64,000 nt of DNA. Source: Actinomucor elegans. Its lineage: Eukaryota > Mucoromycota > Mucoromycetes > Mucorales > Mucoraceae. Below are positions 22,978-34,576 of this stretch, in pieces. The stretch covers positions 532,001-596,000 of the forward strand of contig JAMSLZ010000015.1 of NCBI GenBank assembly GCA_026027325.1, read 5' to 3'. A model generated the notes under the pieces. The model was given only the letters and a program-made list of their open reading frames with translations. It did not search any database and was not told where the DNA came from. Positions within the stretch are counted from its first letter, which is position 1, and every line of letters starts with the position of its first letter. The translations under genes were made by a program, and so were the position numbers.

Positions 22978-23001
22978 TCTGCTCTTCCCATAGTCGGCCC
23001 A

Positions 23002-23040
23002 CAGAAATTTTTGATTGAGGCGCCGTCACAAAAATTTCTG
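23002..23040. promoter_or_regulatory. 12-bp perfect inverted repeat upstream of the ZIP gene
   Basis: CAGAAATTTTTG and CAAAAATTTCTG flank a 15-nt spacer that itself contains GGCGCC, 127-165 bp upstream of the ZIP ATG. It may be a dimer binding site or a hairpin. Confidence 0.4.
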
Positions 23041-23549
23041 ATAACGCGGCTTCGGACACAAATCATGAAGCCCCCCTTCTCTTAAAAGAAAGAGAGAAGA
23101 ACCCAATGCCTCCGTTTCTAATCAACTGATATAACGTTACTATGTCCTTCCACTCCCTGATATGCTTTTGATTAATGACCAAGAACCCTGATCATGATTA
23201 ATATCAGCGTACTTTTTTGCTGCAGATAAGTACACCTGGTTACCATCTTCATCATGTGTATGGGTACCTATACTGCAAATGATCACCATTGATCGTACTA
23301 CCTTGAGATCGCATTTATCCAAGAATATGTAATATTTTCGGCTTAAATAAAAAAAAGTTTAATTAGGCTTTTTGCCGATTATTATTAAGTGTATTATTTG
23401 CCACTAGTCTAGCTAAAACCACTTGGCCTTTGATATACCCGAATTCTATAATAGAACAAAGAAAAAGCCTGACCTTATCCCATATTGCGTAGTTGTAGTA
23501 ATGGTTCATCTTTTTTATTTAATTGGTTTTGATCGTAACATAACCGCTG

Positions 23550-24002
23550 TTAGCCTGGTCCGACTTTAGGAATATCATGGTGCTCACTAAGCATTTCTAG
23601 CTTATGATTAAATTCTTGCACTCTGTCTTTATGTGACTTGGCAGCCGCCTTGGACACTCTTTCCATTTGCTAAAAATAAGACAGTTAATATTCTGAACCA
23701 TGTGCTTTAATATGTGAAGAACGTTACTCTTTGGCGTTTTATTTCTTCAAACTTGCGCTCAGCTTCAGTCTTTTCAATGTATTGATACTTTTGCTGTTGG
23801 CCTTTCTCTTCATTTAGTGCTTGCTCAAGCTTATGTTTGCTTGATTTTGAAGACTTCTTTTTCTTTTTTCTATTCAAATCATTTGGGTTAGGTTACAAGA
23901 TTCAGCAGAAATAGATCTAAAATATACATACTTTATAATAGTAGAATCACCACCTTTGAACTTGAGTGATCCTTTCTTGACGTGATCATACGCCGAGGAC
24001 AT
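23550..24002 (-). CDS. FAM32A homologue
   Basis: Exons 23932..24002, 23728..23869, 23550..23669; 110 aa against 112 in human. The N-terminus YDHVKKGSLKFKGG matches YEQVQKGPLKLKG of FAM32A, followed by a Lys-rich nuclear-localisation stretch. The C-terminus ERVSKAAAKSHKDRVQEFN, then HDIPKVGPG, matches KTHKQRVEDFN and YDIPKV. FAM32A is a nuclear protein; in structures of the late spliceosome it inserts its C-terminus near the 3' splice site and aids the second step. The very conserved C-terminal peptide is complete here, so the gene looks intact. Confidence 0.92.
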
Positions 24003-24492
24003 GGTTCAAAGTATGAAAAGATCTAGAAAAAAAACTCCTACGTGAAAAAGTCCCAAGAAGAAGTTTGAAAGCGTAACCAATAAAAACCCTTATGTCATCT
24101 CTCTGTAATAAGCATCTGAATAATTGCTTTTTATTGGATAGCGTTTTTTCAATGTGTATTAGAACCTCGATAAGGAAATTAAGACTCCTTGAAACCATTT
24201 GTTTCAGGACAAATGGCATGTTGTAGTTTCGAATCAACATTTTTTTTTATTAACTATCTTATTACCAAGTTATATTTCAAAAAGATACACATATTCACAC
24301 ATACTCAATTATCGTACTGTTTATAATTTTCTTTTCTTTTTTTTTTTAAAAAAAAAAACCCTCATTGACGGTTTTGGGAGATAACTAACATACAATCTTT
24401 AAAGTGAGCGTGTATCTAGACGATACTATGCGATGTCAAGATACAAGCACTACACGTATTCAAGATCTCAGCCCATCTAATCTGGCAAACAA

Positions 24493-25018
24493 ATGACGCA
24501 TACAGAATACACTAACAAGAAAATCATGAAAGCATACCAACTCAAAGAAATGACACAAAACCGTAAACCCAACACCTTGATTTATACCTGTCCACCCTCG
24601 CCACACATCAACCCATTATTACTACTACCAATGACACCAAAAACACGCTCACTACTAATACGATGGAGAAGAGGTTGGCTACCTGGTCGCCCCCACACAA
24701 TGCGCATGCATAGCGGCCCATATCACCAAACAACACACCACTATCTGCCCTTTTCTTCCTAGAATACAACTACCACCCGAAATAAACAACCCTAACCTTC
24801 ACCCTATAGACATCATCCTCAACATGCTACCCTCACCACAAACATCGCCTTCCAAAAGGACACAAATGTTCCCCACTTGGCAAAACTTATGGCCAAAACT
24901 AATACAATACCTCAGTTTAGTTGGAGCCTTCATCCACGAATAACTTACCAATACAATCGACTACAATGATAACCGTTTTCTTAAATGGTTAGGACAACCA
25001 ACTGCAAACCCTGTATAA
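24493..25018 (+). mobile_element. relic of the C-terminal end of a non-LTR (LINE-like) retrotransposon ORF2
   Basis: This stretch is markedly richer in C than its flanks. One frame reads LLIRWRRGWLPGRPHTMRMH and ends at a stop. After a frame change it reads HPIDIILNMLPSPQTSP, then TWQNLWPKLIQYLSLVGAFI and DNRFLKWLG. RW-GWLPG followed by spaced Cys/His, then dP-LN-LP and W--WP---L, is the kind of pattern I associate with the tail of fungal LINE proteins after the reverse transcriptase. Stops and shifts show it is dead. The assignment is inference. Confidence 0.4.
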
Positions 25019-25559
25019 CATACAACCCACAAATGCTTGATTTTCTTTTCTACCCTGTATAGTCATATATTCCATAGAGTACGGACATTATATACTTTTC
25101 TTTTAAATAAAAAACTTTTATCATCATCATCTAATCTGGCATTCAATAATAATACAATATTCAATAGATCTCAAGCTGTGCAATATATAGATCTGGGTCT
25201 TTTCTTTTACATCAATAAACAAACCGCACGTTCAGTGTGATTGAATTGTTATAGTCCCTTTTGCAGTATAAACCATTTTATATTCCATATAACTCTCACA
25301 CATTACGTAATATATTAAGAATAGATGTCTTAGAGTTAGTTTATACTGTAATATGTACTATAATCAATATAAACATACAGATCTTTTGATTGATTCTATA
25401 TTTCAGAGAACTGATCAACTATGGTAAATATATATATATCTGGGTAGTCTGTTACAAATGTATCCAAAGGATATTAAGGATATAACCATTGATATGAGCG
25501 AATCATTGATTTCATTCTTTTTCTATCTGTACTTTAGGTTAGACATTCTCGGTATTTTT

Positions 25560-26140
25560 TAATGAATGTAGTCGTTCGTTCTGGCCATGGACTACTATTT
25601 AAACCCAACCTTTTGGCTGAAGTCGGCTGAGAGGCCTAGAGTTCAACAAGTACTGTTGTACGAAGAAATATATATAATATGCAGCTAGTTACTGACAAGT
25701 GTAGAGCATGCTGATTATATATTAATTTAAAGAAGGTATGAATCGATACAGTAACTCATTTCAGTAAGAAATATTTATCTGTTGCAACATTTGACAAAGA
25801 TCGGTTGAGATCTATTGATCCAAGAATCAATAATGTTACATGAAATACATGCATTTTATAGTTATTTATCAAATTACATTATATTCGCAGCACACTAGTC
25901 TAATAAGAGTTGTACTTGGTATATTGCTTTGTTCTAAAAGTGTATTATTCATCTAATATGGCATTAAACCGGAATCGGTCGAAAAATGCCAAAATGTTGA
26001 GAATGGCATAATTTTCGGAAAATTGGCCAAGGGTATCTTCCTTCCTTGAGCCTAAATTCCTGGATTTCTCCTTTTTTTGTGGGACAAAAACAAAAGACAT
26101 TTTCGAGATATAATGTAAATTTTTCATGCTAGAATGCAAT
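25560..26140 (+). repeat. cluster of dispersed repeat copies, including an extended copy
   Basis: Cores at about 25600-25640 (AGTCGGCTGAGAGG), 25790-25825 (AAAGATCGGTTGAGATCTA) and 25955-26110. The last is extended beyond the core and aligns along about 150 bp with 55895-56035: ACCGGAATCGGTCGAAAAAT, ATGTTGAGAATGGCAT, then AAGGGTATC and CTAAATTCCTGGATTT. Confidence 0.55.
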
Positions 26141-27384
26141 CAAACTTATTTTCTATATTTCTTTTAATATCAAATACCCCGGTTATGATTGTATTTCTGA
26201 CAAGTTCAGACTATCACTGTTTTCAACAACAATTTAATCAATTCAAGAAAGATGCCTAATACTATTTACTCCATCCTAAGCACAGTTAGTGCACAATCTT
26301 TTGAATGTGCAACTATAATATTAAAAATAGTGTCAAGATTTAAGATGAAAAATTTCACTAGTTCAGTATACATTTTTAAGCTATCGACATCTAGTGAAAA
26401 TCAAAAGCTTTTTGTGATGATGACATATATTGTATCGCTTTTTAATGGTATCAAAAGCTTTTTGAAGGTAAGCACTGCAACGCAACTTTGTTTATTACAT
26501 TCCATAGTAAATATGAGGAGGGAGAGTTTACTTAAATTTTGCATACGAAGATGGCCGAGTAATCAAACATACGTGACAGATCGTTTGACCATACCTAGAT
26601 ATGGCTAAATCTTAGGATAGCCTACTATGCTTATCATACTTGAAAATCCATTTATTCCATCTATACCAAAGTCACTCTTAAATATAACATTGCGTATTTT
26701 ATATGTAGAATAGGCCTACAACCAGTATATTATTAAAAACAAGTACTGGGTGTCCCACGGCAGAACTGTGATTAGAGAAAATACAATGTAAGATCTTCCA
26801 TGGTGTCCCTTGTAAAATATACAGTCCCTTAAACTGCTTAATAAACAAGATGCAATAATTTTCAATTTTGGTAAACAGATCTTACATATCCTATTTTTTT
26901 TTTATTTTTTTTTTTTTGGGCGGGTTAAAATCCGAGATAACGTGGACATGGTACATTAGTTGACAGGTGCGACCTCAGCTGATCTCGGTTAGATGTCGTA
27001 TTTGATTAGTAATTATGGTCAGTTTAAGCCGCTGAATCGAATGGTGCCTTATTCGGCTAAGACATACCTGATCTATTTATGACTTGGTGAATTTTTTTTT
27101 TGCCAGATCTAAAGTTCATCGCACCATTTATATAAAATAAAGGAGCACTTGACTACAGTGCGACTTGCGCGCAGGATAGCATCTCTTCATCAAGGAAATT
27201 ATCAAGTCAGGTATCATTCTATATCCAGAGTCACTTATAATAAAGATATATATCCAAATAACAATAAAGTTTACAATGGTTAAAGATTTTAAAACAAGTA
27301 GATAATTTAATTACATTCACATTGATATTATGGTTTAGTTTCAAGTGTGGGATGGGGTAAAATTGAATAGAAAGAAAAAAAAAT

Positions 27385-30324
27385 TTACAACTTGCTATCG
27401 CGAGCAATAGCCTTGAGTTCAACAGCAGCATTGGAAATGGCAATGACATCACGCTCAACAACACGGGTTTGGAAAATGACCTTGTTGCCTTCCTTCCACA
27501 TGGAAGTTTCGAGTGTTTCACCAGGGAAAACATGTTTGGCAAAACGAGCCTTGATGTTCAAGAAGGACTCGGGATCATTGTTACCAAAAGTCTTGAGAAT
27601 GTGCTTACCAGAGATACCGAAAGAACAGAGGCCGTGAAGAATAGGTACATCAAAGCCACCAATAGCAGACATCTCAGGATCAATGTGCAAAGGATTATAG
27701 TCACCGCTCAAACGGTAAAGAGCAGCTTGGTCTTCGCTGGTCTTTTCAGTTACAACAGCATCAGGCTTACGGTTGGGAACAGCATTGGCGGCAGATGCAG
27801 CACCACGATCAGCACCCTTAGACTTGCCACCGAAACCGCCACTTCCACGAACGAACAAGGTGAATTCGTTTTCAAAAACGACCTCACCGGATTCATCAGT
27901 AGTAGTAACACCAACCACGACAGAGGCGCCCTTGCCTTTATCAAGGATATCAACAATATGAGCCTTGGACTTGAGAGTACCACTAGTAGGAATGGGCTTC
28001 TTGAGAGAAAGGAATTGTTCACCATGTAACAACATCATAGGGTTGAAGTTGGGCAAAAAGTCGCCAAAAGGTACAGAGTTCATAGCAGTGAAAGATGGGA
28101 TCACACCAAAGGTAGGCAATACACTAAAGTTCACATCGTTTTCATAAACGAAACGTGTGTCAGTACGCTTGCAACCGACACCCAATGCATACAAGATGGC
28201 TTCACGTTCTTCATAACTAAACTCGAGGGTTTCGAATTCCAACTTTTTAGCGGCTTCAACATCGATACCACCTTCAGACTTCTTGGGGGCTTCTTCTTCT
28301 TGAGCTACATTGCTAAAGTTTTCCATGAAACCTTGGAAAGAATCTTGAGTACTGTTGGGATTAGTAGCACGACCATCTTCGAAATCAATGATACGAGCCC
28401 AAGCATCACGAACTTGTTCAGGACGCAATTCACGGTTAGCAGGGAAACCAACACCGCCTGATCTTTGCCATCTGACTTGAGCAACCCAACCACTACCGAC
28501 TTCAAAGATACCACCGGTTTCTTCATTGCTGCTATGACCGAGATAAGCAACGAGAGGAGCAACATACTCAGGCTTGAAAGCTTCAACCATCTCAGGAGGC
28601 ATAACAGTAGCAGTCATACGAGTACCAGCGTTGGGAGCAATGACATTGGCAATGATATTCTTGCGTTGACCTTCAAGAGCCAAAGTACGAGTAAAACCAA
28701 CAATACCAAGCTTGGCAGCACTATAGTTGGTTTGACCAAAGTTACCGTACAAACCGACAGCAGAAGCAGTGTTGATAATACGACCATACTTTTGCTTGAC
28801 AAAATGAGGCCAGGCAGCTTGAACGACCTTGTAAGTACCTCTCAAATGAACACGATGAACGAGATCCCAATCCGCATCCGTCATACGAGCAAAGGACTTG
28901 TCACGAAGAATACCAGCGTTATTTACAACGATATCAATACGACCAAAGGCCTTGAGGGCGGTTTCAACGACCTTGTCACCTTCTTCAACAGAGTCATAGT
29001 TGGCTACGGCCTTACCACCAGCCTTGCGGATCTCATCCACCACGACATCAGCAGCACGGCTATCAGCACCTTGACCAGTGGCAGAACCACCAAGATCATT
29101 TACGACAACGGAAGCACCCAACTTGGCAAAGAGCAAAGCATAAGCCTTACCAAGCCCACCACCAGCACCAGTAATGACAGCGACTTGACCATCGAACCTC
29201 AAATCATCAGCCTTGGGATTAGCATCAGCTTGCTTGGCACGTTCCAAAAGAGCCAAAAAGTCGGTATCCATGACAGAGGTAGGGTATTCGTTGGCCTTTT
29301 CGAAATCAGTAATTTCTTGCCACTTGGCACCGACAGCAGCAGGTGTGAAGGATTCGTCAGCCTTGAAGACGGCACCAGCAGAACGTTCCCATCTCAACTT
29401 GGAAACAAAACCACCGCCCACTTCAAATATTCCGCCAGTATCTTCAGTGTTTTCATGACAGAGGAAACCAACAACGGGTGTAACGAATTCAGGCTTGAGA
29501 GAAGCAAGAATCTCGGGTGGCATAACAGTTTCGGTCCTATAATAGTAATGAAAATTAGAAATCAGCAGTTTATGCAAAAAAAAAAAAAAAAAAAAAGTGC
29601 TTTGCTTACATTCTAGAAGCAGCCATAGGAGCAATTGTATTACAATGAATGTTGTCTTTAGCACCTTCCTTGGCCAATGAGTTACTGAAACTAGCAAGAG
29701 CAAGTTTGGCTGTGAAAGAAAGTTTTAGTGATATGCACACCAACTTATTTATCGTATTTTTCTTTTTTACCTGCACTATAGTTGGCTTGGCCAAAGTTAC
29801 CGTACAAACCAGCAGCAGAAGCAGTCATGATGATACGACCGTACTTTTGCTTCTTCATGATAGGCCAAGCAGCCTTGGTAACTGCATAAGAGCCCTTGAC
29901 ATGGACAGCTTGGATAAGATCCCAATCGGCATCAGTGATTCTAGCAAAGGACTTGTCACGGAGAATACCAGCGTTGTTAATAATGATATCGACGCGACCA
30001 AAGGCCTTCATGGCGGTGTCGACAATCTTTTCACCATCTTCAACAGAGTTATAATTTGCAACAGCTTTACCGCCAGCCTTTTGAATCTCTTCCACTACAA
30101 CATCAGCAGCTTTGGAGCTAGAACCGTCACCAGTATGAGAGACACCAAGGTCGTTTACAACAACGCTAGCACCACGGTTAGCAAAATAAAGAGCGTAAGC
30201 CTTACCGAGGCCTATGAACGAATTTAGTATTTCCATCAATTCACAAGCGTTAGATTACAACAATACCTCCACCAGCGCCAGTTACAATAGCGACTCTTCC
30301 ATCATAACGAATATCTTGACTCAT
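27385..30324 (-). CDS. FOX2: peroxisomal multifunctional beta-oxidation protein type 2 (Fox2/MFE-2)
   Basis: Exons 30267..30324, 29771..30211, 29610..29709, 27385..29536; 916 aa. Two short-chain dehydrogenase domains in tandem, each with [23 protein letters not shown] NAD loops, [20 protein letters not shown] and the Tyr-Lys catalytic pair (NYSAAKL). A MaoC hot-dog (2-enoyl-CoA hydratase 2) domain follows, with [20 protein letters not shown] then [14 protein letters not shown]. The protein ends in SKL, a PTS1 peroxisomal import signal. It hydrates trans-2-enoyl-CoA and oxidises (3R)-hydroxyacyl-CoA in fatty-acid beta-oxidation. The doubled dehydrogenase is normal for fungal Fox2; animal MFE-2 has one. 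All introns lie in the first domain; the second and third domains are one exon. ATGAACC and GGTTCAT half-sites 14 bp apart lie about 240 bp upstream. Confidence 0.96.
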
Positions 30325-30933
30325 ATTAGTTCGTATTTCTGTATAGCAAAAAAAAAAGAAGAAGAAGAAAAAAGAAACGCTTCTTTAATAATTTATAGGG
30401 TATTTATAAGGCTAATTTCTTTCATATGAAAGTGTGGGGATGGAAAAACCAAACCAACCAGTGAGAAGCAGCCATCAGCTGATATATACATTGAACGCGT
30501 TAAACTAGTTATTATCATAGACAGACGCGTAATTTCATAATAAAACTTTGTTGTATGAACCCCTGCTGCTTCCTTGGTTCATTTTGCTTAAAAATAAACC
30601 ATTTTCAAATATGAATAGCAAGTTACTCCGACAAGATTAGCTTAAAGAAGCTGACTAACGTCCATATACTTTTACCGAGAAAAACCCCACATTTTCGCGT
30701 TTAGCTCAAGTAATCATGTCAATTCTCGAGGAATCTCTTTATTTCTTTCTTTTTTTTTTTGCCTTAGAGTGTACATACAGTATCCAGTCCTCAATAACCA
30801 AGTTGATCTACACTGATAAAGTGTCATTTTCTAATAGATGAAGGCTACTTAAGCGTTACACGGTATACTTTCTTTCACATGACATGTATAATTGCTGTGT
30901 ATTTCATATGTATTTACTAAATAAAGATATTCT
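30325..30933. other. intergenic region upstream of FOX2
   Basis: FOX2 promoter and 3' side of the Dis3L2-like gene. ATGAACC (30555-30561) and GGTTCAT (30576-30582) form an inverted pair. No coding signal. Confidence 0.5.
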
Positions 30934-31962
30934 CTAAAGTGTGATAGGTGTTTCACCAGAAAACGGATTAACAGGATAAACGTTGATAATGGGTGGAGAT
31001 CGCTCCATATTAACTTGAAGCCGTACATCGATCACTGAAAACATCTGGATTCGCTGCATACAGGTATTCTCTTCTAATATTACTGGACGCACCAAATCAT
31101 TTGCATTTACTGTGCCTTCTGCTACTACTTCCAACTCTTTCATAGCCAATGCTTGCAAACTGTCTGTTATTTCTTCCTCGTCTGAATCATCACTATAATC
31201 ATCCTTTCGGATTCGTTCCTGAGCATACATCTTCTCTTCATTGTGCATAGTAACAGGTACGCCGCGTTTCCAAAAGATATCCAAAGCCAAGGTGTTTTTA
31301 TCAAAAAAGTGTTGTTCTATTGGCAGGTCTTTCAAGTACATCCGCCTCTCGATACCGTATTCTGGTACATAGACATCGTATGTGTCTTTACCTACTACAA
31401 TCACATCGGCTTTCTTGTAAACGGGACCATCACGTTCCTCTATCATGGACAAGTACTTGCTAAGGTAAAGCTCGATATTCACTTCTTGTGCGTTCTTGGC
31501 TCCATCCTTTTTGGAATTACAGTCAAACGATATCTTTTCCACCATCTTCTTGTTATACGGTGGTTGAGCTACGTTATTCATTAGTCAAAATTCAAAAAGT
31601 CAAGGCTCCCTTCTTTTTTTTTTCTTACGTTTTTTGTCTTTGGCATGGATGGCTGCATCTAATAAACGATGGACAACCACGTCGGCATATCGTCGAATAG
31701 GCGAAGTAAAATGCGTATAGACTGCTTCATTCAGAGCATAATGACGGTATTTGCTGATATCCATGGCACCAGAACAGAAATACTTTGCACGCTGCATACT
31801 GCGAATAGCCAATACCAGTAATACGTCTTTTACAGCCTTGTTAGTAATTTTGTCAAAGGATTCTTGTAACGCTCCAGCACTATATCCATCAAAGTTCAGG
31901 CCCAGTACTTCGGTGATTCTAATAAACTCATTCTACATGTATTGTTATTTTTTTGTTTACAC

Positions 31963-31993
<31 letters not shown>

Positions 31994-34576
31994 CTTACCA
32001 ATCTCTTTTCTAAAGGATCTTGATGGCGACGCAAAAGGGATTCATCCTTGAAAGTCTTTGATATTTTTTCCGCTACACTGATATTGGCACGTAACATAAA
32101 TTCTTCTACAAGACGATTGGCAGCTTTAGTTTCAAATGACGATACAGAAATAGGTTGACCTCGATCATCTAATTCAAACTGTAACTTGACAGAGTTTAAA
32201 GAAAGAGAGCCTCCAGCATAACGCTGTTTGCGCATTTCTACGGATAACTGGTACAGCATAAATATATCCGTATACAAATCTTTCAGATCGTGATCACCAT
32301 GCAACTCAATATCGGAAGGAAGATTACCACCATCAATGACTAATTGGGCATCTTCGTAAGCAAGTTTAGCACAGGATCTATAATTTTGATCAATGAGTTC
32401 ATTGTACAATGTCACGATTTTTTTTTACTTTGTTCTTTACTTGATAATAGTTTTTCCAAACCAAGTGTCGACTGGTTTACCAAACTTGTCCATCTTCCAG
32501 ATCACAGAGAATGCAAGTCTACATAGAAACAAATTTAGATTTGTTCATAACTAGTCGTTTACATTGAATTACCTATCAACACCTGGATTCAAACTGCAAA
32601 GCTCTTCACAAAGCAGGGAAGGTAACATAGGAATGACACTGTCCACCAAATAAGTACTGGTTCCGCGTTCTCTTGCTTCTGTATCCAAAGGTGTATTGCG
32701 CTTCAAAAAGTAACTAACGTCGGCAATATGTACACCCACCTCAAAAAACCCATCGGGAAGCTCCTTAATATGGAGTGCATCATCTAAATCTTTAGCAGTT
32801 TTAGGGTCTATAGAAAAGATACATTCAGAGCGTAAATCACGTCTCTTTTTGTATTCAACATCAGGAATAGACCAAGGAGTTTCAGGCAAACATCGAAGGG
32901 CTACAGAGCTGAAATCGGTTTGAATAATACTATTATCCGCCAAGATGGCAATCTTTTCTGTTTCCAAGTCACCCAAAAGACCGATTTCACGTACTATTTT
33001 GCCTGTAGGATTGAGGTCGTGGATCTTCCATCGCTTAATTTCGGCCTAGTATTCAAGTAAAATTGTATTTTAGCCTATATTCATCCATGCATTTTTTTTT
33101 TTTTTTAAAAAAAAAGGAGTCCTTACCACGAATAAATGTACTTTAAAGTATTCTTCGTTGTCCAAGATATGTGCTGGTACGTCTTGATTTCGAAGTGCAA
33201 TAAAAGGGATCCTCTTATCACTTGGCTTAAACCATACTAAACGAGGCTGCTCTCGCGGTGTTTTGTCAGCATTATCAGTGGCCGTGTTGTTATCTGAATT
33301 TTTATGTCGAGTCAATAGGATTGTGCTGTAATAAGCCAATGAGTTAGTACATTCCCCCCCCTCCAAATTTGACAATAATATCCAACTTACCCAGAGTAAG
33401 TAGTGTTTGGTGCTCGCATCAAAATGCCAACGACATGGCCACAGTAAACAGGTTTTCGATCCTCTTCGTCCTCCTCATCCTCCTCTACAGGAGGATCGAC
33501 CTTGATCTCAGGCCCTTCCTGTTGTTCTTCTTGGCTATGCTTTTTTTTCATTTCAACCTTGTGCATTTCTCGCTCTTTGCGAAGTGCCCAAACAGTATCT
33601 ACATCCAATAACTGTATAGCTACTAAATCGCCATGGAGAGCACGGTTTCTGTCTGATAATCCACCCACATAAATATCAAAGTCGAGGCTTTCAGAAGTAA
33701 CATAGGCATCTGTACGATTGCGAGAAAAGCGCATAATGCCTTGATACAAACTGCCATCTACCAAACCTTTCTCGATATCGACTGGGTTCATGTAAGGCTT
33801 GAAATGCTCTTTTCGTTTAGTCCTATTTTGGTCATCTGGGTGTGTGTATTTAGGTGGTGAAACAGGTCGGTTTGTTACCGCAGCAGAATCTAATTCAGGA
33901 AATTGAGGTTCGATTGTTTCAGCTATTGAAAAATGAACAGTATATTTACTTACGTCTACGCCAGTTATCTGTTGATCCCTGTGGATGCTGTTTAACCAAG
34001 GTCAAGTTATTGTTGATGAATTCAGTATTAGCATCCAAGATGGGTGAAACATATTCTTGAGCAAATTGAATCCAATTCGTTCGTCTAGATATTTCAATAG
34101 GATCAAAGGGGATTGAATCCATGGGTTTAAATAAGTAAGGATTCTCACCCGTATTGGGCGTTGGATTTGGTTTCATTCTGTTAACCCCCGCTGAACGCGG
34201 TGGTGTAAGATCATCCATGGAGCATGCCTTTGGGCTTTTAGCTGGAAATTGCTCGCGTCCACGATCGCAATTGGAAGAGTAACCATTATTGCTGTTAATC
34301 CAAGTATTATCCCAGTCATTGCTTATGTTTGATCGCCATTCTGATTCATTTCTATGAGAAAATGTTCCTGTAGTTGGTAATTGTGGCAATGGTGCTGGTG
34401 CTGGTGGTGCTGGTGCTGGTGGTGCTGGTGGTGATGCCGAATCGCTTTGCTTTCTTCTCCAATTATCTGAGATATCCGCTTTTGACTTTGTCTAATAATA
34501 ATAAAAAATGTTTGTCTTTGTAATTAGAATTGATTCAGTGAAATCTTACAGTGTTTTTGAATTGATTAGTACTCAT
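30934..34576 (-). CDS. Dis3L2/Ssd1-family RNase II 3'-5' exoribonuclease
   Basis: Nine exons (34550..34576, 33954..34491, 33391..33922, 33127..33325, 32573..33045, 32441..32518, 31999..32377, 31629..31932, 30934..31568); 1054 aa. A low-complexity Pro/Ala and Ser/Asn N-tail has no PIN domain. Cold-shock-like domains follow (GSLYQGIMRFSRNRTDAYV...), then the RNB domain with CIFSIDPKTAKDLDDALHI, carrying all four RNase II metal aspartates (D-x5-D-x-D-D), VGVHIADVSYFLKRNTPLD, and HYALNEAVYTHFTSPIRRYA near the exit. A C-terminal S1-like region is weak. No PIN and intact aspartates point to a Dis3L2-like enzyme degrading uridylated RNAs in the cytoplasm, rather than yeast-type Ssd1, an inactive RNA-binding relative. 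Intron 2 is only 31 nt (33923..33953); a TA-repeat lies in intron 7 (about 31964-31989). Confidence 0.9.
31964..31989. repeat. TA dinucleotide microsatellite in an intron
   Basis: About 13 TA units in intron 7 of the Dis3L2-like gene. Confidence 0.9.

Larger units (their letters stand above)
22876..23549. other. intergenic region; promoter of the ZIP gene
   Basis: Contains the palindromes listed separately. The small open frames here (22859..23059 and 23140..23322, minus) have no support. Confidence 0.5.
24003..27384. other. repeat-rich gene desert
   Basis: Holds a LINE-like relic (24493-25018), several dispersed-repeat copies (25560-26140), a minus-strand copy at 26955-27005 and T runs near 26895-26920. 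Open frames 25945..26139 (-) and 26252..26608 (+) show no domain and are not called. Confidence 0.6.

Noticed and set aside
26740..26830. GGTGTCCC motifs considered as mariner/Tc1 terminal repeats
   Set aside because: The two copies are in direct, not inverted, orientation and enclose only about 60 bp with no TA duplication pattern.
28465..29616. 383-codon open frame on the plus strand inside FOX2
   Set aside because: It is the antisense shadow of a codon-biased exon; the minus strand encodes complete dehydrogenase domains and the plus frame has no domain.
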